A DNA stretch of 64,000 bases from Macrocystis pyrifera (Eukaryota > Sar > Phaeophyceae > Laminariales > Laminariaceae), in assembly GCA_031763025.1 (NCBI GenBank), contig JASSKH010000014.1, forward strand, positions 10,158,563 to 10,222,562, read 5' to 3'. Under the pieces are notes generated by a model. That model was given only the letters and a program-made list of their open reading frames with translations, was not told the origin of the DNA and ran no database searches. The translations under genes and the position numbers were made by a program. Below, piece by piece: positions 21,310-31,959 of this stretch. Each line of letters starts with the position of its first letter. Within the stretch, counting starts at the first letter, position 1.

Positions 21310-22235
21310 AGATGCGATGATGCTGGGATGAAATGGTATGGTATAGTATGGTATGTATGGCATGGTATGGTATGGAACAGGATGATATGATATGGTATGG
21401 TATGGTATGGCATGGTATGTTGTGGCACAGGATGTTAAACTAGGGTATGGTATTGTATGATATGGTGGGGTGTTGGTGTGGGTGGTGGTGTGTGGTGGTG
21501 GTGGCGGGTGGTGGTTGTGGTGGTGGTGATGGTGGGTGGTGGTGTTGGTGGGTGGTGGTGGTGGGTGGTGGTGGGTGGTGGTGTGGTGGTAGTTATGGTG
21601 GGTGATGGTGGCGAGGTGGTGGGATCGTGGGATGATCGGACGGTGGGATGATGGGGTGATGTGATCGTGTGATCGTGGGATGATTTGATGATGGAATAAT
21701 CAGATCTTGGGATAATCGGATCGTGGGGTGGATGATGGGGTGACGGGATCGTGTGATTGTGGGATGATTTGATGATGGGATAATCAGATCTTTGGATAAT
21801 CGGATCGTGGGGTGGTGGTAGTGCGTGGATGAGATGGCGGAGTGGGATCGTGATGGTGGCGGTGGGATAGTGAGATGATGGGGTACTGGGGTGGTGTTGG
21901 TCGGTTGATGGATGGTTGGGTGACGGGATGATGGGACGGTGTTCTTGGGTGGATGAGATGGAGGCATGGTGGAATGGTAGTGGGACGATCGGATTGTGCA
22001 ATGATTCGATGGTGGGATGAAGGGATTGTTAAATGATGGTGGTGGGTTGATGGTGGGATGATGGGATCGTGATATTGGTTGCGGGTTGATGGAACGGTGG
22101 GGTAATGGGATGGTGGGATGAGTGGATGTTGGAATGATATATAGAGTGATGATGGTGAGTTCATGGGTGATGGGGTGAGTTGATGCATGGTGGGGTGATG
22201 TGTAGGATGGTGGGATTGGACAAAAGCCTAGTGTC
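21310..22235 (+). repeat. ~900-bp G/T-rich degenerate minisatellite
   Basis: It starts as (TATGG)n-type repeats (ATGGTATGGTATAGTATGG), becomes GGTGGTGGTGTG-type, then a degenerate ~25-35 bp unit built from GATGATGGGATCGTG and GTGGGATGATTTGATG. Cytosine is almost absent from the plus strand. The minus strand therefore stays open as His/Pro/Thr/Ile-rich frames of ~200 codons, which are artefacts of the repeat. It ends about 65 bp before the first recognised exon of the membrane-protein gene and probably lies within an upstream intron. Confidence 0.85.
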
Positions 22236-22302
22236 ATTCGAAACCCGCTTCCTGCTTAAACTCACTCGTATCCTCGAATTGACATTGAGATCGTTTGGAC
22301 AG

Positions 22303-25300
22303 GTGTACGTCAACGAGTACGAAGATCTCCCAGGAGGAACGTCCGAAGTTGGCAGGCTTACCACCACTCCGTCGCCTGCGGCGTCGAATGGGGTGATTGA
22401 CATATCGTGCGATCTAGGGGAAACCTGCTCGCCGGCAAGCGAGTGTAACTCCATCACTACGGAAGTGGAGGTGAGTCAGCCGTGGCCGTCTACTATTGCA
22501 GGAGAATACACTGTGGTAATCAGAACCAAGCATGATGTGTAAACGCGGGGGAATATGGGTTCTGCGGGTCCATCGGGGGTTCTGATTTTGTTCTGATTTG
22601 TATGACCCCCCGTAGTAGCCGTCGTAGGGCGCTGTGAGTTGGTTGACTATGACTGTACCTGGTAAGTCGCCGACGGGCTATTTCAGTTGGCCAGATTGTA
22701 CGGTTCTTAATATTAACAGCTGCGTGCGGTAATTTGTGGGACTGGGTGAGTTGGCTGATATCGCGGTTTGTTGCCTGCGGTAATTTTTGTGGGACTGTGT
22801 GGGTCGGCTTGACTATTATTAACGTTAATATTAATGGTAGAAGTCGCCGACTACAGTAACTGTAACTTGGCTAGATTTTTGCTGTTTGTCGCCTGCGGTA
22901 AGTTGTGTGGTAGCTCTTGTTGGAGCTCTGCGCTACCAAGATGGATGTAGGCCTAATTTTTAGGCCATCACCACCGCGAAAAAAAGAGCAAACGTGGATG
23001 TAGGCCTATCTGTGACGCTTGACGCCACCACAGTTGTTGTGGTCTTTGAGCGAACCCCGAAAGTCAACGGACACATCAACCTCGCTCCAATCCAACGCCC
23101 CCCCCCCCCCCCCCCGCCGGCGCAAAACTTAGGTCATGGTTATGATAAAACGCCCCCCCTCCCCCCCCCCCCCCCCCCCCCCTACAATAAAAACAGGTCC
23201 TCATGGAGGACGAGTACGGCGACGGCTGGGCCGGAGCCCTTCCCGGGCGGGTTGACACCTGGAGCATCACGCAGGCCCTATCCGCATCGGACCTAACTTC
23301 TCCAGTGGGTGATGGGTCCTTGTCATCTGGTCACTACTCGGCGGTGAACAGCCTATGCCTTGAAGATGGCTACTACACGTTCACATCCACTGCTAACTCG
23401 GCGTGGAGTTCGGAGGCGTCGTGGACTGTTTGCGGCGTGCAGGGAGGGTCGGGCGGAACGCTGGAGTTCGAGGCAAGTTGGCTTCTTTTTGTTGTTCCGA
23501 TTTTTTTTGTGCTCCGGCAGATATCCTCCCTCCCATCACCGAAACGCCGCCCTCGTCCTTGCATATATAAGGCTGAATGTGGTCCCTCCATCCTGCTAGT
23601 ATCTGGCAGCCCGTATGTCAATCTGTTCACTAATAGTCGCATTTTGCTATTTGATGTGAACATCAGTCGGGTAATACATTTTCTAACAAGAGTGGTAAGT
23701 ACCCTGTGGTTCTGGTTGCTGGTTTGGTTTGAGAAAACACGACGCGGGTGACATGCCCCCTGAAATGGTGTCAGTTGAATGAACACCAGACGATGCTTCG
23801 TGTTTCACCTCCTTATCTACTTCACCCCTAACCCTCCCCTCCCCTCCTCTCCCCCCCCCCCCCCTCTCTCCCCCCCCCCCCCTGCTCTCCCGGCACAGGT
23901 GGCGGGTGGGACATGCAAATCCGTCGACGACTCTGCTGCGAGTGGCCCACCGTCGACAGACTCGAAAACCAGCTCAGACGACTACTGCTCATTGCCAGCG
24001 GATTCACCATGCGTAGGCTTAGACGTGGGGGTGGTGGAGTTCAGCGGACTCAGCGTCGGGATGTACTACGACGAGGCGTGCTTAGAGGGGGGAGGCGGGG
24101 TGTCGGGGTGCGGCGGCGGCGGCGTGACGGAATGCCGCCTCTGCTTCGTCAATCGGGAGTTCTGGCTGACCGACTTTCCCGACGCTCGTTACCCGGACTG
24201 GTGAGCCTTGGTTTGTTTTGCGCGTGCAGCTGGCTGTGGTATGTGCGTGTGGGCGTGCGTGCATGTGCATTTTTTTTACGAGGGATACGCTTTTTTTAGT
24301 TTCTTCTTTCCACCGTGCCAAAACCAAGGAACGCCCCCAGCTACCACTTTCGAGATCGCCGACGAAAGACCGCGGTGGAGAACAACAAAAAACCAAAACA
24401 GGACCAGTGACTTTTTTGTTCGAAGTTACCCTCCCTACCTACGAGGTCGCGACGGTTACAAATGTCCTGCTTTGTTCAAGTTTCTAGCGATGGCATACTC
24501 TGCTAGAATTTATGTCAGCATCACTTTTACTTTTCCAGCTCGTCTCCCTTGACGGCTGTCTGTTTATGCCGTGGTCACGCATGTCTTCCCTTGCCCCCCC
24601 CCCCCCTGTACCTGCCTTCAGTTAAAGCGCGCTAAGGCTTCAGCATTCTCATAATTTGTTGCGTTTCATCAGGCAATATTTTGGATGGCAGACCAAGACT
24701 TGGTTGCTACCGGTTGTGTGCGCGCCCCCTTCTCTTCGTTCTTGCATTACGCACGCCCCCAAGCCAATCGTTGACTCCTCGCCCCCCTGCCCCCTCCTTC
24801 CTCCCCCCTCCGGCCTCCCCCCTCCTTCCTCCGTCCGGGTTGTTCCTGGCCTTCTGTTTCTTCCCCCAAACAATGAACACATCGGAACAGGAACGACTGT
24901 CCGTGCTGTGTGGCGGACGCTCTTGGCGTAACGTGTCAGGGCGGGCTTGTCGAAACGGCTCCGTCCCGGTCATTCATAGAGAAAGCGAAGGCGTTTTACA
25001 CCGGGGGTAGCTTTGCGATGATTGTGACCGTCTGCGGAATCATCGCCCTCGGCGTGCTCACGGCCGTCTGTTGCTACCGGGGCATCCATAGAGACGTGAG
25101 AGCTTCATCCGGGGGCGGACATGTGTCCACAAACGTGTTGATATGTGTCCACAAATGTGTGTATATGAACTGATTTTGTCCACAAACATGTACATGTACG
25201 TACAGAGTTTTCCACAGAGGTGTGCATTTTTACAGGTGTACAGTTGTAAATGCCCGTGTAGAGATTTTTCCACAATTGTGTGCCTACTTACACGTTTTGT

Positions 25301-28261
25301 TATTCAGTCCACAATTGTGTACTGGTACACATTTACGGCATTCATTTGTCCGCAACTGTGTGGACAATTGTCCGCAAGTATGAATACATTCCTCTACAGC
25401 CGATGATCGCAAAGGCGCAGGGTGGGAAATTGTCCACAAAGTTGGGAACATTAACATTTATCCGCAAATGTGTACGTGGTATACGAAGTATATACGTACT
25501 GGTACTGCATAGAATAACCTACTGCGAGTAATAGCTGGGGTAGATATTTGTCGACAAATGTGTATACGAATGCCTGTTTCGTGATAGCAACAGCTGTGGT
25601 GGAATTTTGTCCACAAGTGTTCATGTACTTATTCATACCTCTATTGCTTTGTTCGCGAGGGTCTCGTCTACCATCAGCACGATGGCAAGACGAGCTACTG
25701 TTTTTGTCTGCCGGTGCGTGCGGTACGCGGGCTTTTTACTAGGCTCTACGCCGCTTGGTCAACTACGCGAGTTATTTCGCGATTTGAGAGCCCGTGCCGG
25801 CCGTGGTGACACCTGCTGCTGTCATCGCAGCGTGACAGAACTTCCGAAAACGACGCAGCTTGAGGGGATAAACCGATTGCGCTCAAGCGTTGTCGTCGAA
25901 GTTATCGTCTGCTCGTACGAATATGCAGCACAAATGTTCAACAGAGATACTTCGATATCTGGTATATCGAAATGCCCTATTATCATGTCCGGACGTCTCT
26001 CCCGCCCGCCCCTCCTTACCTCGCATAACCCCTTCGTCCCCCCCCCCCCTTTTCCAGCAACAAAAAGCGCTTACGTACAAGCACTCGCGGTCCGCGATCT
26101 ACGAAGACTTCAACGACGGGGGGACCTCTCCGGATGTCTCTCCGCCCCTCCGCGCCAAGCGCTCTTCCTCTGCCGCCGACCCTACCAAGCCGGGGGGAAG
26201 GAGGCAGTCCCATCCCAAAGAAAAGACGACAGCGGTGCCGACAACGGCCGCGCGCCTGGCAGCCGCGGAAGCCGGAAAGCCGGTGCAAGGTAGGAAACCC
26301 TCGACAGCAGCAGCCCCACAAGCCAAGGGGTAAGGCGCCGCGCCGCGACGGTGGCCCCGTCCCACCTGCCCCCGCGGCAACCGTTGGCGGCGGCGCCGTC
26401 TCCACCGCTGCTACCGCCTTAGATCGCCACCCCCCCGAGGCGAAGCGCGCTGCCGCCTGTTGAGGCGCACGCCGCGCTGCGGCTGCCGGGAGCCGCTAAG
26501 GACAGGCCTCCCAGCGACGCGTCCTGGCCGTCGGACCCCAGGGTGGGGATATCGGTGAGCGGTAAGAAGAACCCCCGTTGGAGCGGGGGCAGGGAGCTGA
26601 AGGCGTACCTGCGGAGGACGGGGTATGATAAGGTTGAGCCGGAGGGTATGGAGCACGACGCGCAACCACCGTCCCGCCTGGAGGGCGCCGCCGGGAACAG
26701 GATTCTGCAGGCCATGAAGAGCGCCAGCAGCAGGCTGAGCGACAAGAGCAAGAAGTACGACTGGGTAGAAGACCCGCAACGTGTTGACCTAGGGGGCGAG
26801 AACGGTGTGCAGACGGGGGAGACTCCCAACATGGAAGGCAGGCAGATTTCTATGATGGACATCATGGCCGCTCTCGATTTGGACGACGTCCCCGGCAGGA
26901 ATACCGCCGCTTCTCCGGAGATCCCGCTCGGCGATCTCCCCGTTCAGCCCCCGCCGCCGCCGGGTGACGTTGCGCCGGTTCCCGCCCGCATCACAGTGGC
27001 TAGAGACAAACACGGCAGGTCTAACTCAAAATCAAGGCCTAGGCCCCGCGGAGGAAAGGGGACGGCTGGGAATGGAGACCGCGGCAATGCTGCCGTTGCC
27101 GACGATGAGGACAGGCGCGTGCCATCTTGGCCTTCGCGGGGGGGCTCGACAAAGTCCCGCTCCCGCCGCGTTGTGCCCACTGAAGACGCGGAGGACGCGG
27201 AGGAGATCCACACATTGGACAAGGCGTTCGCAGAGCAAAACTGGAACGCCCCCTCGGCGGAAGCTCCGTACACTCCCGCGCCGCCGTCTCCGTCGACTTT
27301 GCGGGACGGTGGGGGCAACGAACATCGCCCGCAACGACACAGCGCGGGGCGCGGGCTTCCAGAGGGTGAGCGGCGCGGCAACGGTCACAGCACAACAGCG
27401 AATGTGGCGGCCGCGGCCGTCCGAGCGGAGGCCGTTCAGGAGAGCCGCCAAGGGCGCTCACAAGAGGCCCGGAGGGGAGCCGACCGGACAGCTGAGCGCC
27501 GACACCGATCGAGGAGTGAAGCTCAGGAGGGGCAGAACCGCCACCGCTCCTCGGGAGAAATCCACCAGCACCGCTCTGGGCAGGGGCAAGGGCACCAGCA
27601 CCGCGGCAGAGAAAGCGAGCGCAGAGGCCACGGTGATGCGGGAGTCGCTTCGAACGGCGCGAGCCGCGGGGTCCGCAGCAAGACTAATCCTTCTGGGCCG
27701 GATCGCGAGACGGAGGGAGAGCGGCGGCGGCGGCGCGCCCGCGACGAGGGCCACGACTCCTCGCAAGGTCACGGGCAGCGGCAGGGGGGAAGAAGCCGCG
27801 AGCGCCGGGCCCATCGTTCCGAGCACCGCTCCGAGAACCGTGCCGGCCACGGCGCGCGCTCGAGCAGCCAGGGCCAGGCCTACACTTCCTCGGGCCGCGA
27901 GAAGAGCGTCGAGGCGCACCAGGAGCGACACGAGCGGCGGAAGAGCGCCGGCCGCAAAGATATCCACAAGATGCTCATGCAGGAAGAGCGGAGGGTGAGC
28001 CAAGAACGAACTAGCAAGAGCCCCGGTCCGCCGCAAGAGAGAGGTCAGCCGCGGGCGGCACGGGAGGAGAAGAGGGCCAGCGGCGGTAGGGAGGGAGAGA
28101 GCAGACCCGTGGCGAAAACACGCGTAGCCTCTGTCGCAACTGCGTCGGCTCCCAAGAAGCCGAGCTCAACCAGGTTTAGCTCTGACCCGCGCGCGAGACG
28201 GGAAAGGGCGGAAAGGTTGAGACAACGACAAGCGAATGCTACAGGGCGTGGGGAGGAATAG
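22303..28261 (+). CDS. Single-pass membrane protein with YGDGW extracellular domain and long basic cytoplasmic tail (multi-exon; 5' end missing)
   Basis: Exons inferred from frame and splice sites: 22303-22470, 23197-23472, 23899-24200, 24891-25095, 26058 to about 26329, and about 26506-28261 (stop TAG). Phases agree at every resolved junction (0, 0, 2, 0), and the codon split over 24200/24891 gives TGG (Trp). The second exon starts VLMEDEYGDGW and carries LCLEDGYYTF and WSSEASWTVCG, the pattern of the YGDGW domain of many algal and bacterial extracellular proteins. The third and fourth exons add Cys pairs (ECRLC, DCPCC) and one hydrophobic helix (FAMIVTVCGIIALGVLTAVC, 25012-25077). The basic flank RGIHRD follows, so topology is probably type I. 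The tail, about 650 residues, is low-complexity and rich in Arg, Gly, Ser, His and Glu. The donor after 23472 is GC, not GT. The last junction is ambiguous: donor 26329 pairs in phase with acceptors ending at 26505 or 26541, and a donor at 26289 is also possible. Upstream exons and any signal peptide are not identified. Function is unknown; a surface receptor or adhesion role is inference. Confidence 0.75.
22471..23196 (+). other. Intron 1 of the membrane-protein gene, with old repeats and two poly-C tracts
   Basis: It is bounded by GAG|GTGAGT and AAACAG|GTC. It contains pieces of the old dispersed repeat also seen at 10.4-10.9 kb (TGCGTGCGGTAATTTG, TTAATATTAATGG), a TACCTGGTA at 22656, a ~75-bp GACCCCCCGTA-ended scrap near 22545-22620 that resembles a decayed MITE, and C-runs at 23098-23115 and 23154-23182. 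Confidence 0.6.
25120..25625 (+). repeat. Irregular intronic array of TTGTCCACAAATGTGTA motifs
   Basis: At least 12 copies of a degenerate 17-mer lie within ~500 bp of the intron between the membrane-helix exon and the tail exon. Core positions are near 25126, 25147, 25178, 25209, 25268, 25308, 25347, 25368, 25431, 25460, 25549 and 25608. The spacing varies between about 20 and 90 bp, so this is not a simple tandem repeat. The core is TCC(A/G)CAA. No terminal repeats or frames accompany it. Confidence 0.7.
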
Positions 28262-29607
28262 CGCAGGGGTAGAGAAGTAGGCCGTGATCGGGTGGGGTGA
28301 TGGGGCTAATAGTATCGATTGATGCTACTATGAATACTACGGCAAATTTATCTGGTCGTATTTGCTCACGGGTGCTGGGGCATTTGGAGCGGTAGTGTTG
28401 TTGCTTCGATTTGTTTGTTTTTTTCCTACGGCTGTAGGTCCAGGCAAACCAGCCATCTGGTGTTTTCGGGCCCGCCAGCCCCCTTTTCCCGTACGTACTT
28501 TATTTAGTGTCGTCGTACTACTTTACACTTTCACTCGGTACTATTCTGTCCCTTTTTTTTTTACTGGCGGTGAGCAAGCGTAAGGCTCCACCAGATAGCA
28601 ATCATTGATTTTTTATGGTCTTCAAATTAGAGAAATTGGCCGAATAAAGGTGTTGTGGCGGGGTGGAAGTGCTGTTGAAGGCGCGGCGTCAAGGCGTAAT
28701 TGCCGCCGCCGCCCGCAAAAAGCTCCGCTGCTTTACTCACGCTTTATGTTGGAACCATAAAAAAATAAAAAAATACGCCGATGTTGGTGTGGGGCTTGCT
28801 GGCGAACCAGTGTTTACTCCTACGTCGAGTATACACGTACGTGCATTTATTTTGTTGCTTACCCCTGACAAGCGTGAGTACTACTAGCTTATCCCTGAGA
28901 GTTGACCATGGGATGTATTAATAGCTTCATTTATGTTACGTTCATCATGTTTTGTTTTCGTCGCCTTTGTGTCGAGTCAGTACATCCGAATGTTCTGTAT
29001 TGAACGGCAGCAGCGTCGTCGTTGAAGTCGCGCTTATTATCGCAAAGGTGTCGATAGGGTATAAGTAAGACCTGTGAAGTCTGCACGATTAAACACCGGA
29101 ACCGTTTATTTTGTTTTTGTCGCTGTTATGCTCGCTGCCGTTGTCGTCGTTGTCATCTTAAGTCTTTCCCCCCACCCGTTTCTCTCGTCCGGTTAGTTAG
29201 GCGTCTGCTCGGAATTACAGAAAACTGGACGGGCATGTTATTTGGAGCCTATTGTTATTATAGCTGTACCACCTGAGACTGCATTTAGCGTTTTGAGACT
29301 GCCATCTAGTGGTCGAGACTGTCATCTAGTTGGTTCTTGATACTGTCGTTTAGTACAGCTACTCGAGACTGTCATCTAGGACTTGCTGCAAGTACGTGTT
29401 AGTCATGCCGTAATTTCCCCAGCAGCACCTGTCTAAGAAGCAGCGGTGCTTGGTGTTGTCATACTACGTACTGCATGCGTCTGACTGGTATATGCCGTGC
29501 CTGGTGCCGCTTTGAGAATGTACGCATGTTTCATTGATAACGTATGTGTATCTTTACCCAGGCTACTATATATCGCAGGGGGATCGAACGTCACCAGGGT
29601 TCCCACT
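28262..29607. other. Intergenic, no gene seen
   Basis: After the TAG stop there is mixed AT-rich DNA with no supported exon. At 29270-29390 the phrase GAGACTG(T/C)CATCTAG occurs three to four times as a degenerate direct repeat (GAGACTGCCATCTAG, GAGACTGTCATCTAG). This stretch probably includes the 3' UTR of the upstream gene. Confidence 0.4.
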
Positions 29608-29716
29608 ATGGTTGCCAAAGCAAACCATGCTGTGGCTGTTTTGCTGCTTGTTGTTTCGGGGCTGTGCGTAATAACCATCACGGTTGGAGCTGATGATGAT
29701 GAATATCTGCTGTGTT
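29608..29716 (+). CDS. Candidate first exon encoding a signal peptide
   Basis: An ATG (CACTATGG context) opens MVAKANHAVAVLLLVVSGLC and continues VITITVGADDDEYLLC. This is a short basic n-region, a hydrophobic core and a small-residue exit, typical of a secretory signal peptide or anchor. The frame runs to a consensus donor, TGTT|GTAAGT, at 29717. No second exon could be joined with confidence, so the mature protein is unknown. An alternative is a chance hydrophobic frame, but the signal-like order plus a GTAAGT donor argues for a real exon. Confidence 0.4.
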
Positions 29717-30425
29717 GTAAGTGATCAGGTAGCTCTATCAAGCACGTCGAGCTGGCACTAAACAGCCAGTTGGGATTGTCTGGTACTTCTATGGCGTGGG
29801 GGAGATGGCATTTCCGCGCTACTACTTAATTCCACCACCCGTACAGTCGCGTAGAAGATGGAGTAATCACAATGGAGTGCACCTCGTGCGGGTACTCGTA
29901 AGAAAGCCGATGCGTGTCTGGGTTTGTATCTGTCTTGTATCAGGCGCCCCCGAGCGATCGGGTGTGGTTTTTTTTTGGAGAGTATATCAATGTGTGGCGA
30001 AGCGGTTGTGAACCTAAACAAAATATCCCCGTACGCTTAGCGCTGCAGAGTGCACCAGCATCCCTCTAGAAGGCTGGTTTTGGCGAGCACGCCGTTTTTT
30101 CTTTGCGGGGTGTTTTTGTTCTGGTGTGATGGCGTCGTCATTGTGAAATTTATACCCCTTCATTCGTTCGTAACGGCATGGGTGAGAGGAAGTTTGTATA
30201 ATGAGCTATGTGGCCATTACCATTGATGGCGGTAGACACACATAAATAAATTTCCTTGCCCGGTATGCAGCAACCGCCTCGCCATTAATGAGCTCCCTAC
30301 GACCAAGAACGACACGCGGAGGACAGCTTACTAAGCACTCTGCGCTCAGGTTATCAAGCACGATTGTGGCCAAGCACTACTACTACCAGTTAGTTCTCTG
30401 AGTACCGTAATAGCTGCAAGCTTAC

Positions 30426-30603
30426 TTGCTTGAATACCCAGGAAGCCTGGGTTCCGAGGGTTTCGTTCGTCATGGTGCTCACGTCACCTTGTCTGTCACA
30501 CCCTACCCGGAACCCCGCCTGGATCCACTGAAACCATAGAACATTGTCGTCATCACATCCCCCCAGCTGGTTGGCGGAAGAAAGGTCAGCCACGCCATAT
30601 ACT
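30426..30603 (-). CDS. Candidate internal exon of an unrecognised gene
   Basis: On the minus strand, a 178-bp open piece lies between an acceptor (CTACCACCTAG) and a consensus donor (AAGCAA|GTAAGC). Its translation includes VADLSSANQLGGCDDDNVLW, FQWIQAGFRVGCDRQGD and TNETLGTQASWVFKQ. Two Cys, several Trp and an N-x-T site suggest an extracellular or secreted protein, but I recognise no family. The plus strand is interrupted by stops over most of this piece, which supports the minus strand. No neighbouring exon was found. Confidence 0.4.
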
Positions 30604-30999
30604 CTAGGTGGTAGGCCCTGGACGTGGCTATTTTACCTAGAGTAACTAGAAGCAAAATTAAAAACTGGTCCGGTCGGAAAAAATAACAAAAAACGGTACA
30701 CCAGTGATTGTTTTTGCCAGTTTACGGTACAAAACATGAACGCCAGCAAATCAGGGTACACCCCACCCAAGTTAGATGGCGTTTTCTGTCAAGATATATA
30801 CCGTTTTCTAAGGAAAATTCCATGTCCACCCAAGTCACAAAAATAACAAAAAAAAACAGTACAGCAGTGTGTCATTTTGTCATTTCCCGATACGAAAAAA
30901 TACAACGAGGTGATCAGAGCACACCATACCCAAGTTAGATGACGTTTTCTGTCAAGGTATACCGTTTTCTGGTAAAAAGGCAATGATGTACCAAAACAC

Positions 31000-31195
31000 T
31001 TGTTGGGGACCTCTTATATGACGAGTGATGGCAGAGCATCAAATGCACAAAAGCATATGCCTTCAGAGCGACTGAGCAAGAACGAGGATAGATACTGCTG
31101 TACCGAAGCGCTTGTTGTGGATCTCTTATATGACAAGCGATGACAGAGCGTTAAGTAAGTGTACAAGAGCATATTTTGCCTTCAGGGCGACAGGG
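31000..31195 (+). repeat. Two-copy tandem duplication (~107 bp)
   Basis: CTTGTTGGGGACCTCTTATA at ~31001 and CTTGTTGTGGATCTCTTATA at ~31108 begin two related units, with GATGGCAGAGC matching GATGACAGAGC and GCCTTCAGAGCGACTGAGCA matching GCCTTCAGGGCGACAGGGCA. TGTTGGGGATCTCTTAT recurs at 38594, beyond the 5' side of the copia relic, so these may be remnants of its long terminal repeat. That link is tentative. Confidence 0.5.
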
Positions 31196-31489
31196 CAGGA
31201 ACTAGTTCTCAGTTTGTAGAACTGACTCTCTGTTTTGGTAGATGCAGATCTGTCTGCCTGTCTGTCCGCAAGGCTTATATTTTCGAACACTTTCCAATGG
31301 CCGATATCTAAGCTCGTTACAGATGATATTCGTATGACGTATTGGACCCTTACGGACCTTATATACTGAAACATACCATACCACCAGGCAAATTTAGCCA
31401 TATATAATACATCCACGACATCGTACCATGGTACCATGCCGCAAACGTACCATACCATACACTGTGTTTTTCCCGTACCATACCGTCAA

Positions 31490-31861
31490 CACATACCATA
31501 CCACATACGGTGGTTTTCCCATATTCCCATATACCATACCATCAACATATCCCATATTCCCTTATACCATACCATCAAAATATCCCATATCCCATATTCC
31601 CATATACCATACCACCAACATATCCCATATCCCACACCATGGAGGGGAGACGTCTATACACCAGACCAGGTGCCTGCTCCTGCTGTAGTGCCGTCTTGTT
31701 GTGCAAGGGTGGCGATGAATACAAGAGTTGGCTCAGGTGCCCATACCGAGTTGGGGAGACGTCTATACACCAGACCAGGTGCCTGCTATACTGCTGTAGT
31801 GCTGTCTTGTTGTGCAAGGGTGGCGATGAATACAAGAGTTGGCTCAGACGCTTGGGTCCTA
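31490..31861 (+). repeat. CATACCAT-type minisatellite and a 109-bp tandem duplication
   Basis: At 31490-31640 the sequence is a degenerate repeat of CCCATATACCATACCAT with CAACATATCCCATAT. At 31644-31752 and 31753-31861 a 109-bp unit starting GGGGAGACGTCTATACACCA is repeated with few differences, including GGTGGCGATGAATACAAGAG in both. The unit keeps a partly open frame, but 109 is not divisible by 3. Confidence 0.75.
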
Positions 31862-31959
31862 CGCTCAGTGCAGCGCATTGGCCGCTGGTTTGCACGAACC
31901 AGATGAAGCACGAAACAGATGAAAAACATTACCTACAAGTACTACTACTGCAGTATGTC

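Noticed and set aside
21435..22237. Long minus-strand His/Pro/Thr/Ile-rich open frames
   Set aside because: They arise because the minisatellite strand lacks the bases needed for stop codons; no start context, splice sites or domain.
22545..22620. Twelfth complete MITE in intron 1
   Set aside because: Only the GACCCCCCGTA end and part of a G-rich start are recognisable. The interior signature is missing, so it was not counted.
25120..25625. TTGTCCACA strings resemble bacterial DnaA boxes
   Set aside because: They lie in an intron of a spliced eukaryotic nuclear gene. The likeness is coincidental.
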